In this document: one piece after another, positions 1-13,605 of the stretch | Layout of the letters: every line of letters starts with the position of its first letter | Position numbering within the stretch: the first letter of the stretch is position 1 | Assembly (NCBI GenBank): GCA_013397865.1 | Contig: VZTI01005325.1 | Location: 4,122,100-4,186,099 of the forward strand | Direction: 5' to 3' | Origin: Struthidea cinerea | Lineage: Eukaryota > Chordata > Aves > Passeriformes > Corcoracidae | Length of the DNA stretch: 64,000 nucleotides | The notes under the pieces: generated by a model | Told to the model about the DNA's origin: nothing | What the model saw: the letters and a program-made list of their open reading frames with translations, nothing else | The model's database searches: none | Translations under genes and position numbers: made by a program

Positions 1-1896
1 ACAATTTACTGCTAAAATAACAAACAAGGCATCAGTCTCTCTCAGGCGTGAGATTTTAACAACACATTGTAAAAATGGCGGTTGTCCCCAGATTCAGTCT
101 TACATGACAATTTATAACTTTCTAGCCTAATGGGTAGTTAAAACGCATTCTATTTTGATTTAATGCCCAATCTTTGTAAAACATTTTTACTGCAATGCAG
201 TGATCTCTTGACCAATAACCTTTTAAGTCATGTACGCACAGGTACACTTCTGTTGTAACATCTAAATTCTTAACTTAAACTTTAAAGTTACCTTATTATA
301 CTTAAACCCTTCACCATAACACCCCAAGTGTGCTTCTGCTTATCACTATGAAAACACAGGTTTGTAACCCTCCTGCTTACGAGCCATAAATCACTGTTAA
401 TTAAGCCAGGCCGAGTTTTTTCCAGGGTTGTAAATCGAATCCTTCACTCACTGCAGGAGTTTTTGTTTCTCTGTATCCAACAGCTGGACTTCTTGAAGGT
501 TTTAGAATCCACTACCAATACTGACAGTACCCTTCTCAAAAATTTGATATTGAACTTGGTTTTTGGGGGCAGGTTGCTGGCCACTGTTAAATTGGTGGTT
601 AATAGATTATGCTGGAGTAGAACTGTGCACATGTGTCTCTGTACTGCAGGGAAGTCACAGTTCTCTCTGGAATGGTTGGACACGTGTATCTTCTTGCCAT
701 GGATTTATAGGTGTCTGAGACTCATACCTGTGAGGGGAATTCCTGGCAGACACACACAGAGTATTGTACCCCAGCAGTCGTATGAGGTCTTCTAGGTTCA
801 TATTTGGTTGCAACAGTTTGCAAAAGGCCATTTATAACCCTACGCTGCTGAGAGCTTAATATTCCCCTACTACTTGTGATATTAGGAACTTTCAGCCTAG
901 ATTAATTTGCAGCTTCCAGTTCTCTTTGCTGAGAAGTAAACCCTTGAGGCTTTAGTTGCACTGCAAGGAATTAAAGCTATACTTACATTGTTGTGCTGTC
1001 AGTTTGCTTTCTTTTATCTAAATAGTGAAAGACAGGACTTGAGTACAGACTAGAATGCAAAATTCCCAATGCACTAGAGCGAGACCAAATACAAATGTGA
1101 GTCATTGGCTTGAGGGGAATTTGCCAAAATTGCAAATAAGATCTGCTAGAAATGAAGTATTTCCTATTGAAAAGATCTGTAGCTTTTTGCAGATGTCAGT
1201 GACGGCTGCAAGCACTGAATGTACTGAGATTCAGTCAAAATATCTTAATAAATATGTCTTAGAGCAAAGGAAATCATGAGAAGAATGAACTTCCCTTACT
1301 ATTTTAGTTCTCGTAAAACTGTCTGTCTAACTAAATATCAATGGAGGGCACACTTCCTGTTTATATTTCTGCATCTTATCTAGAACTAAGAAGTCAGTTT
1401 TATGAAGCATGGTAGGGATTTAATTGTATAAATATGACAATACACATAATTTTCAGTCAAAAGTCTTGGTTAGATCTTGTAGGTCAAGAGGCAGATGTTC
1501 TATTTTTTTTTTTTTTTTAATGCTATCCTGTCTCTCCTCTTTCAGAAAAAAAAAAATAGAAAAATCTTTACTCGATCAAGCCTTTTTGGAGATTTCTCAC
1601 ACATGCCCTGTACCCTCCATGGGCATACACAAGATTACTGAATATTGATGAGATTTTGTGTTATAGGTTATGAACTCAAATTACAGCAGAATTTAATTCC
1701 TGGTCAGAAACCTGGCATCTGACCTGTTCTCCTTCCAGTGTATAGATTTTTGTTTTATTTTGTTACTGCTCATGCCAGTATAAACCCCTGATGCCTTGAG
1801 TTTCATTCTTACGTATTTGGCATAAATAAGCCAAGGCTAACAGTAGAACTCGTGAGAAATACGAATTCTGACCATACAGTAAAGATAGTAAATAAT
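1..1896. other. Intronic stretch without genes
   Basis: AT-rich unique-looking DNA. A T run near 1502-1519 and an A run near 1546-1556 lie about 26 nt apart as an inverted pair. Several short frames are present but none resembles a protein. I see no gene. Confidence 0.6.
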
Positions 1897-1956
1897 TCAT
1901 AGATTCTTCTAGCTGGTTGGGATCAGCAGATCATCATGTCTGACCTCTTCTTAAAA
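1897..1956 (-). repeat. Probable ancient CR1-type 3' tail fragment
   Basis: TCATAGATTCTTCTAGCTGG followed by ...GATCATCATGTCTGACCTCTTC resembles the reverse complement of the 3' end of old amniote CR1 copies. Those typically read as a CATAGATTCTA start, then a GATCATCTAGTCTGACCTC core. The copy is short and degenerate. Orientation is inferred from this layout. A chance resemblance cannot be excluded. Confidence 0.45.
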
Positions 1957-4900
1957 TAAAAATAAGAATTTCGTTCAAGTACTCTACTACTAAGAATATT
2001 ATAGCAAGGTATACTTATAACCAATTTCAGTTATTCAGTTAAAACTTAGTGTATTTGCTATTCTAATCAAAGTGGATCTAGTCACTCTTCCTAATGGAAG
2101 GAAGTTGTATGTGAGACAGGTAGGAGTTTATTTCAACCATCAAGAAACTTAAGACTGTAAGTGGGGTAAAATGTATGCTACAGAGGGCCTGAGGAAGGCA
2201 AGAAAATTAGCAATACTCTGGTTAGGGCAGAAAGTGTTGGTGGAGGTCACAGATAGGTAGTAAAAGCATAGAGGATCCTAATTTCTGAAACATTTGGAAA
2301 AAAAAATCCTGGTTTCAGATGTAGCTTGTGTATTTAGAAGCAACAATTCATGTTTTAGAAGCAATCATTAATGAAATTTTGGATAAGCTTCTATTTGTAT
2401 TAAATTATAGAACATAGGAAAATTGTTTACTTCGAATAGCTTCTAAATTTTCTCCGTGGTTTCTTACAGCCTCTGCTCTGGGAATCGAAGAACGTAAGAG
2501 ATCACATCCTATGTTTTGTGTGTTTTTAAATGAAAAGGATAGAGAGTAAAAGTGTTCTTGAATTTTATTGTAATGGTTCTGGCATACGGGATTCCCCTTC
2601 CCAGCCCCCCAACACTTTTTCACCATTTCATGGGCAAAGCGCTTTTCTGTGGTTCTGTCCGTCATTTATATAAACTACAAGAGAAAACAGAAAGTCCAGA
2701 GTGATATTTTTTTAATACTGTGAGTAGCACAGCCTCGGTTATTAATTCTTTTCTGGCTTGAACCCTATGGGTTTAGCAAATGTGCCCTAATGCAATATTT
2801 TCATCCTGTTTCACTCATGCCTCCCTTCATCCTGTTTCCTGCCTATCCCAAAGAAAGGCTGGAGAACACACTTTCGGAGTCTGATGGCAAAATGGCTTGA
2901 AGGCTTGATTCCTCTATTGACATCAGCCTAACAGCTGTGGAATTGTCAAACTTTTTTGATAAGAAGGAACACCAGGAGCTTACGGATATTAAAAGCATAC
3001 AAGGTTATCTTTTCCTTGGTGATTAAATCCCAAGAAACCTTGTATCTTGTGGAAAATAAAAAGTAAACGAAGGAGATAATATGGAGAAACCCTCATACAA
3101 AAAGTGCTTCTGCAACTTCTCTATTTCTATATTTGCTTCCCCGACTGAATTACTCCATGAATGTAGTGATGACTCCAGGTGACCTGATTTGGGTTGCCTC
3201 TCTGTGTCAGTGTCATTTAGAATATCCTTGACTACTCTCAGTAACTTTCTTTTCTGTACAGATCCAAGAGTAAGGGCTTCACAGCATAAATTCATTCCCT
3301 CATGTGTCAACGATTTAATTTTGAAGCACATCTTTCATCCTTCTATTTTTCAAAATTCTGCTACCAACTAGAACTTATTTACTGTGCTGACAGATGCTCT
3401 GTAGAGAAGAACTGTTTAGACCCTTAGTTTTGGTATGCTTCCATTCAAATTTGGAAATTTTTTTTCCTCTGTATGATCAGTGATTCATATTTTTGGAGGC
3501 AATAAGGGGACTAGGCATCTGACTAAAGGAAAACACCACAAGCTGGAGGCAGAATCCCAGAAAATTAGAGCCCATGTGAATTATACTTTGTCACTCAATT
3601 TCAAGTTGATACTGTCAGTCAGTCTTTTAAATTTGTCCTATCCTTCCTCTTACCAATTTTTCTTCAATTATTTATGAAATTACTATTTTAGTGTCTCACT
3701 GCTGTTCTCCAATATGCTGGGTCTCAATTTTTTTTTTTTTTTAACCCCTGCAATTAATTCCTACGTCTTCTGGCTTAAATTTCCAACAAATAAGCCATTT
3801 GAATTTCCTTGCTGTGAAGATAGGGTTTAAGGGGGTGTGCTTCTTGATATCACAGAACAGGAGCTAAGCCTTTTGTGTACCAGAAATGATGTCTGAAGCA
3901 GTAATCGCTTTTCTTAATGAATATTAGGTTTCATGTTGGGGTATTATTACCTGAACGAGTGTAGATAACTAATTTTTTCATATGTAAGCAAACATTCCCT
4001 GTGTATGCAAAACCTATTTTTTGTGGAAAAGCTAGAATACATAAAATAGCAGTGATGTGTTCATATATCTTAGTCCTTATTCTCTCTACCCTCAACCTTA
4101 CTTTCCTTGTTGTTCCTCTGAGGTGTACATCCGTTGAGTCCATAATCCCATTGATTCAACAGCTATTCTTTATTTACCTGTATGGTTGTAGCCACATTTA
4201 TGTGTATTAAGAGCCATGTATGCCTAAAAATACGACAATAATATCGTCTGTACTGCCACACAGGTTAGAAGGGATAACATTGCACTGGCTGTTGCCTGTC
4301 ACCTTTGTGAAATATTGTTCTGCCAGTAGCCATTGATTTTTGTGAATCATTCAGGGTTTATGGAGAGTAGTGATTTGGGAAATGTCAAGACACCAATCAC
4401 AAGGTGTTATGGAGTAGTTTTGTTCACAACTAGTAATCATTTTTACCAGTAAAACATTTTTATTGTGTAGTCCTATACTCCTGTCAGCTGTTGAAAAGTG
4501 TGACTGTGGAACATAGGTCTGAACACAGCCTAGGCACTCTGTGTCAGTAAGTCTACACCTGCCTCCAACTAGCACCTGCCACCAAATGGATTGTTGGGGT
4601 TTTCCTCTGAAAGGACTTACACCGTACATTATGCATTTAAAAAGGCTGATGAAAATCTGGGAGCAAGTGAAGAAAGAATATGAAAAGATAATGCTGGTAT
4701 TTCAGTGGATACTACAAATCTGAATTATGGTAATGCTGTTATTGTCTGCACTCCAGCAGTGTGAGTTTTAAGAAAGAAGTGCTAAAGCATCATCAGTCCA
4801 GGAAAAAAAGCAACCACAATCATCACAGCAGTGTGATGCTACTTTTGAAGGAGAAAGAATAGAATATAGTTTGGGAGTTTATGATTCTTACTATACATTT

Positions 4901-6923
4901 TTCTTTTGCATTTTATTTCTTTATTTGAGTGATATTTCCGTATTGTAAAGTGAGTGATATTAAAGCAGAGGTCTAGGTATTTGAGGCCACTCTGCAGCAC
5001 CTCTTTCCTCTGTAAATGCTATTGGCAGTATGAGGTTACTTACTCAACCCCTGGAAGGAGACAATGCTTAAATGGAAAAATCCCTGTAGCTAAAGGGAAT
5101 CACGCTCACCCTAGTAAATTCACCACCTTGCATAGAGCTGTGAAAGAAATTAGCTCAGTTTGTGGTTCTCTAGACTATTAAATGACTGTTTGTTATTTTT
5201 TAAGTGAGTCTTGTGGTACAGAGAAGCTCAGTAATTTCCCTAAAACCATTAAGCAGGTAAGTTCTTTAAGAAGAACCTGCATTTTTGAGTCCTAATATTA
5301 TATATAGAGTCATTCTGTGTGTTTGAGAGGAAATGCTACTGGAGGTTTAATTTCTCTGTTACTATTTGCAGGAAACAAAGAACATAGAAACAGAAGAGTA
5401 GACAGGGAATAAAAGTAATATTAACTTCATAGTTTGTATGTGTCCAGGAAAACACAGAAATCAATGGTGGAAGTTAAAATCAAGATATCAGTTGTTTTTT
5501 TTAATGACTATTAATATTGTAGAAGTATTTTTAAAGCCTGCGTTATTAGTAGGTGGCTGGGGAAGACATACAGTTTCATCTCTGAGAAAAGGAACTTGGT
5601 GTCTTAAGGTACCAAAAGCCTGAATAAGATAAGAGGAAGAAGAAGTACTTGGCAATTAAATCAAAAATGAGATGGAATGCATTTGCAATGGAATGAATTA
5701 GTTGTTGCTAAGGGTTTTCTGAATGCTGGAAACAACTCTTTTACAAGCACAGTATTTTCTGAATGCCTTTGAAAATCTCTTTTGGAACTTGACAACTCAT
5801 TTGGTAGATGTCAGTTTCAAGGTTCAAAAAGCTTGGCATATAAAATTCAGCTTGGAATGGAAAATCTAGAGCAGCTTTCCTGGCAGATGCTCCCAGCAGC
5901 ATCACAGAAAACTTCCACACTATAGGTGATGGGGTTTTAACACAGTTGTCTTAGTGCTAGATTAATTTGTAGACACTGTTCCATAGTTACTTGGCATTAG
6001 GGCAAGTTAATAAAGAAAGAATCAAGTTCACATGAAGAGGTGTGTAAATCTTGACAAAAGCAGCTGAGCTAGAGCAGACACAGCATGAACTTATTTGTGC
6101 AGTAGCAATCTGGGCTGTTTTCTTGAAAAGAATATAGAGCTGTATTGATTTTTAGCAGATAACCTTTTTTTTTTCCTTTTGGTGAAGTGAAAGCTGTTGG
6201 AAAATACTGTGTGTATGTCATTAAATCAGTGATAATTTTCAGACAGAGATAAAAATGTTCAATTTGTCTGGTTATTTTCATAGAGTGTTTCAGCCATTAG
6301 TAGAGGGCAAAGATTATGTGCCTTGTTCTCAATCCAGATTTCTCTGAGGCAGTTAATTATTCTGTATGTGCCATCTTCTTAGATGTTAGAGAGAATGAAA
6401 ATACCTGGTGGTTGTTTAAATGGAAATGTGTATGGTTTTTCTTTCGTTTTCCCACTGATTTCCAGCATTCTTTATATGCTGACAGACCATTTGTCTCAGT
6501 GCTGCTATCTATAATATCAAGTAATATTATGAAAGGGAAGCCCCTTTTTTTTGCATACGACATAAGGCATTGAATTTAAGGTTTGACTTTTTGACTCTTT
6601 CTATGCTCCTGGAAAGATGATACAAGATCTCTGCTGCTGCTCTCACTTGTAAATCGTGATTTATAATTCTTTTGGTCTGTCTGAGGACAATTTTTGTTGT
6701 CCTTGTACTGTAACAGGTCACACAGAGAACTCCTTATCAGAGATTAGGACCCAGCTGGTCTGGCATGAAACAAGTATACAAGATTAAGATAGGACACATC
6801 GCCTAAAGAGTTTGCAGTGGGTGTATGTGTGTGTCTGTATCCTGTGACTGGGATAACTGCAGACCACTCCTTTTGGTGGCTGTTATCTGTGTAGCTGCCC
6901 CACCTGGATTCTCATTGTAACAG
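1957..6923. other. Intronic stretch without genes
   Basis: Unique-looking AT-rich sequence with T runs (for example near 3728-3742). Open frames up to about 100 codons are scattered on both strands without any recognisable protein. I see no RNA gene. Confidence 0.55.
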
Positions 6924-7512
6924 GAGGGGCAGCCATGTCCTGGGGTGCATCAGGCACCGCATTGCCAGCCGAGCAAGGGAGGGGATTGTCCCGCTGTGCT
7001 CTGAGCTGGGGCAGCCTCACCTCGAGTGCTGGGGGCAGTTCTGGGTGCCACAATGTAAGATATTAAAGTATTAGAGAGCATCCAAAGGAGAGATACAAAG
7101 GTGGTGCAGGTCCTTGAAGGGGAAGACCTACAAAAAGCGGCTGAGGGAGCTTGGTCTGTGCAGCCTAGAGAAGGGGAGATGGAGGGGAGACCTTATTGCA
7201 GTCTACAGCTTCCTTATGAGGGAAGGAGGAGAGGCAGACTCTGATCTCTGTGGTCACCACAGAGGGAACAGCCTGAAGTTGTGTCAGGGGAGGTTTAGGC
7301 TGGATATTAGGAAAAAGTTCTTCACCCAGAGGGTGGTTGAACACTGGAACAGGCCACAGGGAAGTGGTCCCAGCACCAAGCCTGACAAAGCTCAAGAAGC
7401 ATTTGGACAATGCACTCATGCACATGCTGTGACTCTGTGAGCACAGCCAGGAGTTGGACTTCAATGATCCTTTCTGGTTCCTTCCAACTCAGGATGTTCT
7501 GTGATTCTGCAC
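6924..7512 (+). mobile_element. CR1 LINE, 5'-truncated 3' end
   Basis: This is the 3' end of a CR1 non-LTR retrotransposon in forward orientation. It begins in the CATGTCCTGGGGTGCATCAG part of ORF2, runs through the C-terminal ORF2 coding region, and ends in the CR1 3' UTR with TTCCTTCCAACTCAGGATG and TCTGTGATTCTG. The frame from 7114 still reads KKRLRELGLCSLEKG, RGDLIAVYSFL and LCQGRFRLDIRKKFFTQRVV, which are typical of the C terminus of the CR1 reverse transcriptase protein. Earlier codons are shifted or degraded. The copy is inactive: the endonuclease and almost all of the reverse transcriptase are missing, as in most avian CR1 copies. Confidence 0.95.
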
Positions 7513-9601
7513 AGCTATTTCATTATGCATTTATGAAAAGTAATTTCCATTGAAAAGTTTATGTCAGTTGAATAGGTGTGTGTGATATGCTCAGGCCATG
7601 CTGCTTCTAAGACAGGTGATTTTTTGAACTTGGTGCCAAAGGATTGAATCTCTTCTAAACTGGCCTACGTGACAATGGAGGCAAGATGCATTGCAGTCTT
7701 TTCAGGCTTTGAACTGAGAAGCCTGTAGGTATTTTGCCAATTTTTGGTAAATAATTTAGTAAAAATATTGCAAAGTCTGTTACAAATCTACTGATAATAT
7801 TTTTCAAGTTTTAAAGAATGTTTAATATCTTTTACATTTGGGTGCATAATTTTGCAGAATTCAGAAGAGAACTATGATGTTTCTAGAGAATTAAAAAACC
7901 ACCCATAGAACTAAATAATTTTTTTTATAATACCAGCATCAGAATAAAATGTATAGAAAGAAATCCTCTTGAAACAGTGACTAGGGAAATGTAGGTAACT
8001 GAATAGCTTTAAAAATGTAAGTAAGAACTTCCAGACACTTCCACTCTTCACAAAATCTTTATCTAATTCCTGGTTCCCAAGTTTATGCCTCTAGGCATGC
8101 TCAAAGTCAGTTAATTTTGACATCTGGCTCCTTTTTTCAGCTCCTTTGGGATTCACAGAATAGGCATTGCCCTAACTTCTTCACCCGTGGAACCAGATGT
8201 TAGAAGGATGCTAACAGTGTTCTTTCAAAAAGCCACTGAAAACACATTAAGGAGCAGTTTCAGGTTTTATCAACTCTCACGTAAACCTCTTTCAACTCAA
8301 CAGAAGTATTTCTACCAGTTTCTCAGTGATTTGATTCTCATTGTATTTCTCCACTTGAATACTGTTTTTCTGCTGGAAAAGAAGGACCTAACTGGCATGA
8401 CAGGAAATTTGGGAACAGGTGAATCACAGACTTCTGCTTTATCCAGTAGGTCAATGTTGTGAAAACGGGACTGTATTTGGGAAGCTTCCATTTCAGTCTT
8501 TCTGTCATAAGGACATGAAGCCTTAGAACCAAGTAGAGCTCCTGAATTAAATTAGTATTCTGAGGATATTTGCATCAGTTTTGCTGGAGCTCTTCTGTTT
8601 AAATTGGTCAGAAAATCAGTGGAGCATTCAACACTTTCTGAAAAACTCCCCATAGTTTTGTGGTTGAATCATGAGGAGGAGTAGAAACATGCAGGTCAAA
8701 AGTCCCTGAGGCAGATAAGGGATTTCAGTCCAGGACATCTAAATGTTCTCCCAGATTCTTGTTACCAGGCTGTGGAATAGAGAGGCTTAGCAGCTCATAG
8801 ATTTCTTTTTCTGCTAATGTGTATAAGTAGTTACCCTAATGCTTCTCTAATGCTTTTAAGTGCTTTCTACCTTAGCATGCTTTTCACTGAAGAAGCCATT
8901 GAAATGAGTGTTTTCCCAATAGAAGGAGGTGATTTTTGCTGTTGCTGTGATATGTGCAACTTAGGATCGCCATCTGCACTCCATTTCTACCTCACATAAA
9001 TTACTGGTTGTTTAATTTAGCTTTTCTCTTGTGTCGTTTTTTTTCACATATGGAGGTAGCAGCTTTACCAGTAGATAATAGGAAATTATTAACTTGTTTC
9101 ACCTTACATTCCCACAACCATATGCTGCTATTTCTTATAATAACCTTGGCTTCAGTAATGTGGCCCTTTGTGGGATCTTTCAAGTGTGCTGTGTAATTGT
9201 GTTGCGACTACCGAATGAATGTAGACTGTCATTCCATTACCCTACTAATCTAATATGGTGATAGAGGTGTTGTTTGTATGGTACTTTCCCACTTGTCTCA
9301 TCTGATAAAATTCTCTTTGAAATTAACTGTTTCCTTTTTCTGCAACACTGATGGATTCTGCTCCACAGTTCAGCCAGTGAAGGTGTGAGGAAATGCCTGT
9401 GAAACTGCTAAAACTGAATTGGTAAAATTGATGGAAATAATACTGATTCCCATCTTTTGAAGGAACATTGCCAGCAGCAGACTCAACAAAATTTAAACTG
9501 TTTCGGGGAGTTTTTTCACTGGTTTTAATGGGGAAGTTTATTTTTTTTTTCTCTGAAATGTTTTAACCTGAAACAATTATGAATAATTCTTGTCGACGCT
9601 G

Positions 9602-9633
9602 AAAAAGAAAATAAAGATGTTTATTTTCTTTTT
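9602..9633. repeat. Perfect 14-bp AT-rich inverted repeat
   Basis: AAAAAGAAAATAAA (9602-9615) is followed by a 4-nt loop GATG and its exact reverse complement TTTATTTTCTTTTT (9620-9633). It would fold into a hairpin as RNA or a cruciform as DNA. No gene is attached. The low-complexity arms make chance or slippage origin plausible. Confidence 0.9.
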
Positions 9634-11754
9634 AGTTCTGTATTACTTGCTGTATTCTTATCATTGCAGTTTTTCTTTGTAAACTCCTAAGTAAAATAAA
9701 TAGAGCATAAATAATTTAAAAATATAAGGGGGAGAGAGGCTGAGACTCTAAAACTAGGGAACATATTCACCATGGGCATTTAAATTCTTTTTGTTATCAT
9801 TTAGTGCTGAGTTTGGCTCCTTTCAAGAATATTCCTGTAATTGGCAGATTATGGGAGTCTGCAAGGAGATGGCAGTAAATGCAATTTGCCATCTGTGGGC
9901 AAGTTTTTTTGTGGCAGCATACCTATATCAAAAATGGTTGTTTATCTTCATGCTGTGTTTTGAAGTAAATGTCCAAATTTTCTAGTACTGCAGACCAGCC
10001 TCTTCAAATGAAAATTAATGGAGTTTAGCTAATTAAGCCATGTGAGGTCTGACCCTGTTTTTCAAGATGTCCCCTATGGTTCAGAAAATGACACATTGGT
10101 AATTGTTAAGAATGACGTGTAAAAATCTCTAATTTTTCATTTTGTTTCTGTGCTCTCGAGTTCTTGTACTCAGAGTTTGGATTAGGACGCAGAGAGACGT
10201 GGAGTTGTTCTTCTAATTTGATTATTATTTTCTTATCTATGGTACAGCTGCACAGGATGTGCTTCTTAGTTGCAAGGTGGAAAATGGCGAAAATTGGCCC
10301 GAGTGCTTCTTTCAAGGTCTTTTATACTCTAGTCTACCCAATTACAGATTAGTAAGTAATGTGTTTTCACTTAAAATCCAGTGAGTATCTAGACATGACC
10401 CACAGTGCAGATTTCTTGAACCAATACCAGAAAACTCAGGTTGGTGAAGAAGAAAGAAGTACAAATCCACACCCAAAATCCTCCATTTTGTGGCACACAC
10501 ATATACATACACTACTATATTCCATACCTAAAGCCCAGGATTCCAGCAGACATGTTAGTGATTCATAAAAGTAAATGTGTTTTTGGAAGGTGGGAAGTTG
10601 AAAATGTAAGCTCTAGTACCATTAACAGTTGGAGACCTCTAAGTAGATATTAACTTTCTGATAATTGCAGTGGATCACAAGTAATGCATTCCCCCACTCT
10701 GGTTTCCAGTATTTAACTGCAGTGGTTACAAATTCCTGGTATGGCTTAGAAAAGTTCATCATGTGGCTTTCCTCCTGCTGCAAAGAGACACACATTTCAT
10801 ACCATGAAAAAACTCCTTGATCTGCCCTCTCCTATGTTGTTCTTCAATAAAATGAAGATTATTTCTGTTGGAGATGAAGGGGATAATTTTGTGGATCGTT
10901 GTAATAGTTTAATTACGAACCTGAAGTTCTTTAGAGGATGCCACAAATATTTATGATGTCCTTGAGTTTTACACCGGATCTGTAAATTAGCTGAAAGATG
11001 TGTAAAAATTCATACAGTCAGACAGCTCCCTCCTGGCTACGCACATAAAGTGGCTCAGGAGCATAAATTATTCCTGCTGAGGTCAATCATAATTTATACT
11101 ATTTTGCTTCTGCATCTGCTCTTCTGAGAAAGAAGAATATAAAGAACATCTGTATTTGAAGAAAGATTTCCCTCTTTGCATCAAAGTTCATTCACTTTGG
11201 GAAATCTTTTGGTACAAATGATAATCTGAAGAGCTGCAGTTTGAATTGGCAGGTCACAAGGGAAAAGTGCTTCAGATTGTATTTATGAAAAAGCTGAAAA
11301 AATTACCACAGCCCGGACAGTTGAAGAGAGATATGTAAAGATGTTGTCATTGAGGATGTATTCAGTGCATTTCACTGTGTACAAGTATGAGGTAAAAATA
11401 TGTGGTAGTAAAAGATAGTCACAAATTGCCCAAGTTAACCTTTGTTCTCCCAGTGTCACATTAAAAGCGTAAATACAAACCAGTAAAGAAATTCCAAATT
11501 ACAGTGCCTGGGGCAATCTGAGCACAGTCATACTGCATGACCGATTTCCCACTGATGGCTGTGTGGAGGTGAAAGAATTGCTTATGACTTTGGAAGTCTT
11601 ACACGAGCTTGAGGCCCTCCTCTGTTTGCCTTTGATTGTGACTAAATGGGATCCTGCTCTTTGAAAAAGTTACAGAGCTGTTGGCAGAGTAGTGATCTAG
11701 TCACGTCCTGGTTTTGTAGTATTCCACTGTTTCTTGGGCTGCAAGAGTCCGCAT

Positions 11755-12336
11755 TTAGTGGAGGCCCATACAGTTTGCAAACACCATCTTCCTGGTGGTT
11801 TTCGTTGAACTGAAAACATAATTGATGTATGTTTTACGTGATGAAATGCAATGCATCACGTGATGAGTGCGATGACAAAATTGCTGGACATTTTGCTGAG
11901 TACGTGATAATTTTGTTTGAAGGTATTGAGTAGAGACAATGGGAGAGTAAGGGAATCTGGCCTTGTCCTGTTGAAAGCCCTCAGGATGCCTCATTATCAC
12001 CCTGCTGGGGTACCTGCTGCTGAATCTTGTATCTCTCTGTGATGGCACAATTGGGAAGTCCTGAAGTGCTTTTTGTTTACAGTACTGCAGTGTAGGTGCT
12101 AAAAAGCTAGAAGCAGAGAAATTCTTCAGCCTTTTCTCAATATTCTGTGAGCAGACTGTCTTTCCTATGTAAACTATTTTAAACAAGGTCACAGTTTCAT
12201 AAACTTCTTGCACCTGCAGGCTGTTTTGCAAGATTGTTATGGCTTTGACTTTGAAAATATTTTGGAATAGGTATCTTAAAACTTGGCCAATCCTCTCAAG
12301 GGGTGGATGGCTGAGGAACCAATTACCTATTACCAT
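11755..12336 (-). other. 193-codon open frame, unassigned
   Basis: This is the second-longest stop-free frame in the window. The translation is mixed basic and aromatic with no signal peptide, membrane segment or motif that I recognise. It has no splice-site arrangement I can support and no polyadenylation context. It lies antisense to CCSER1 inside its intron. It is most likely a chance frame or a decayed transposon. Confidence 0.12.
11836..11908. promoter_or_regulatory. Cluster of three ACGTGAT motifs with an E-box palindrome
   Basis: ACGTGAT occurs at 11836, 11858 and 11902. The middle copy lies in a perfect 12-bp palindrome CATCACGTGATG (11854-11865). That contains TCACGTGA, the form of E-box preferred by MITF/TFE-type bHLH-zip factors. 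The first and second copies also form an 8-bp stem (ACGTGATG/CATCACGT). Any regulatory role is inference. Confidence 0.3.
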
Positions 12337-13570
12337 TCAACACACTTTTTGCAATCTATCCTATATAATAGTCAGAAAATTATTAAAAAAGAAACTTCAG
12401 CTTCCACTTGTTCATGAGCCTAGACTCTGTGTCATTTTATGTGCCTCAGACATAACAGCGACACTGCAGATCCATCCTGTCAGGTGTTTTTGACTGATAG
12501 TTTTAGGTTTACGACTATTCCTGACACTATCAGGACGTCTAAGCAGCTAGATAGGTGATAGGATATATCCTTACGTAGTTACAAAATTCTGAATTAAAGG
12601 AGCTAAAACTAAAAAACAGTGATTAAATTAACTAAAATCCTGACAGTACGTTGCCAGGAAGAGGAAACATGTACAAAAAATCCTAGTTTTATGTTCCTTT
12701 GTATGTTGAGGAATGAGTTACAGCATGATTAGTCTCAAGGGAATTTAATTTCTTTGGTATACGTCACATGCATATGAAAGCAGAGTAATCCTTTAAAAAA
12801 ATTATGTCAGACCAACTCCAGTTTCTGTTCTATAGCATGTAGGTGAAACCTGGATTTCATTTCATCGAAGTTGTATTTTGGTGGAAAGAATTGGTTCTGT
12901 CTTCGTGGTGACAGTGGGCACATTTAAAGCTCGGCTGTCTCTTTAGTTTTCACATTTTATGTGTTCTTAGTTCCTTAAAGGAACTGTTTTGTAATATACC
13001 TGAAGTATATTTCCTAGAGAATACCTAAAAATACCTGAAGCAGTTTTAGTACATATGTCGATGATACCTTGCACAGATAAAAGGCTTTGATGGGGTAGTA
13101 ATTTCAGTAGCTTGTTGCCTGTGATTCTTTGGCTTATTGTCCTTATTTTATTTGGATGAGTGATGCTTTGGTTTTTAGATGTCTAAAATGAATGAAACTA
13201 GCAGATAAGAGCTGTAGTAATGCAGGTAGAAGTCAACAAAGTGAAATAAGAGTCAGACTGTTCCTACTGAATAGCATTTCCTGTCTTTGTCTTTTGCATC
13301 TTTATGACAATGTTATCTGAAATTCCATACATTTCATGCTACATATAATAATAGCTCAAACTGTAAATTAATTTAAGCATTTTTCTTAATTTCTTAACCT
13401 CTCTGATATGTATCACTAAATAAAGGTTGACTGTGCAGCCATTATGAGGAAAAGAATCCAATTTTTCTTTATGTCACTCTCAAACAAAGGATGTCTGTGA
13501 GCAAAGTGGTCGATTTAGGCAAATATGAACAGGTTATTTACAAGACCTAGTGGTTGTCTTATCTCCAGTC

Positions 13571-13605
13571 CTTTTTTTTTTTCTCCTTGGGGGAAAAAAA
13601 AAAGA
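13571..13605. repeat. T-run/A-run hairpin
   Basis: C followed by eleven T (13571-13582), then CTCCTTGGGGG, then eleven A and G (13594-13605). This forms a 12-bp A/T stem with a G/C-rich tip. It is a low-complexity inverted repeat. Confidence 0.8.

Noticed and set aside
1502..1556. T-run followed by A-run, suggestive of a processed insertion
   Set aside because: The sequence between them is only about 26 nt and shows no source gene. Explained as a low-complexity inverted repeat.
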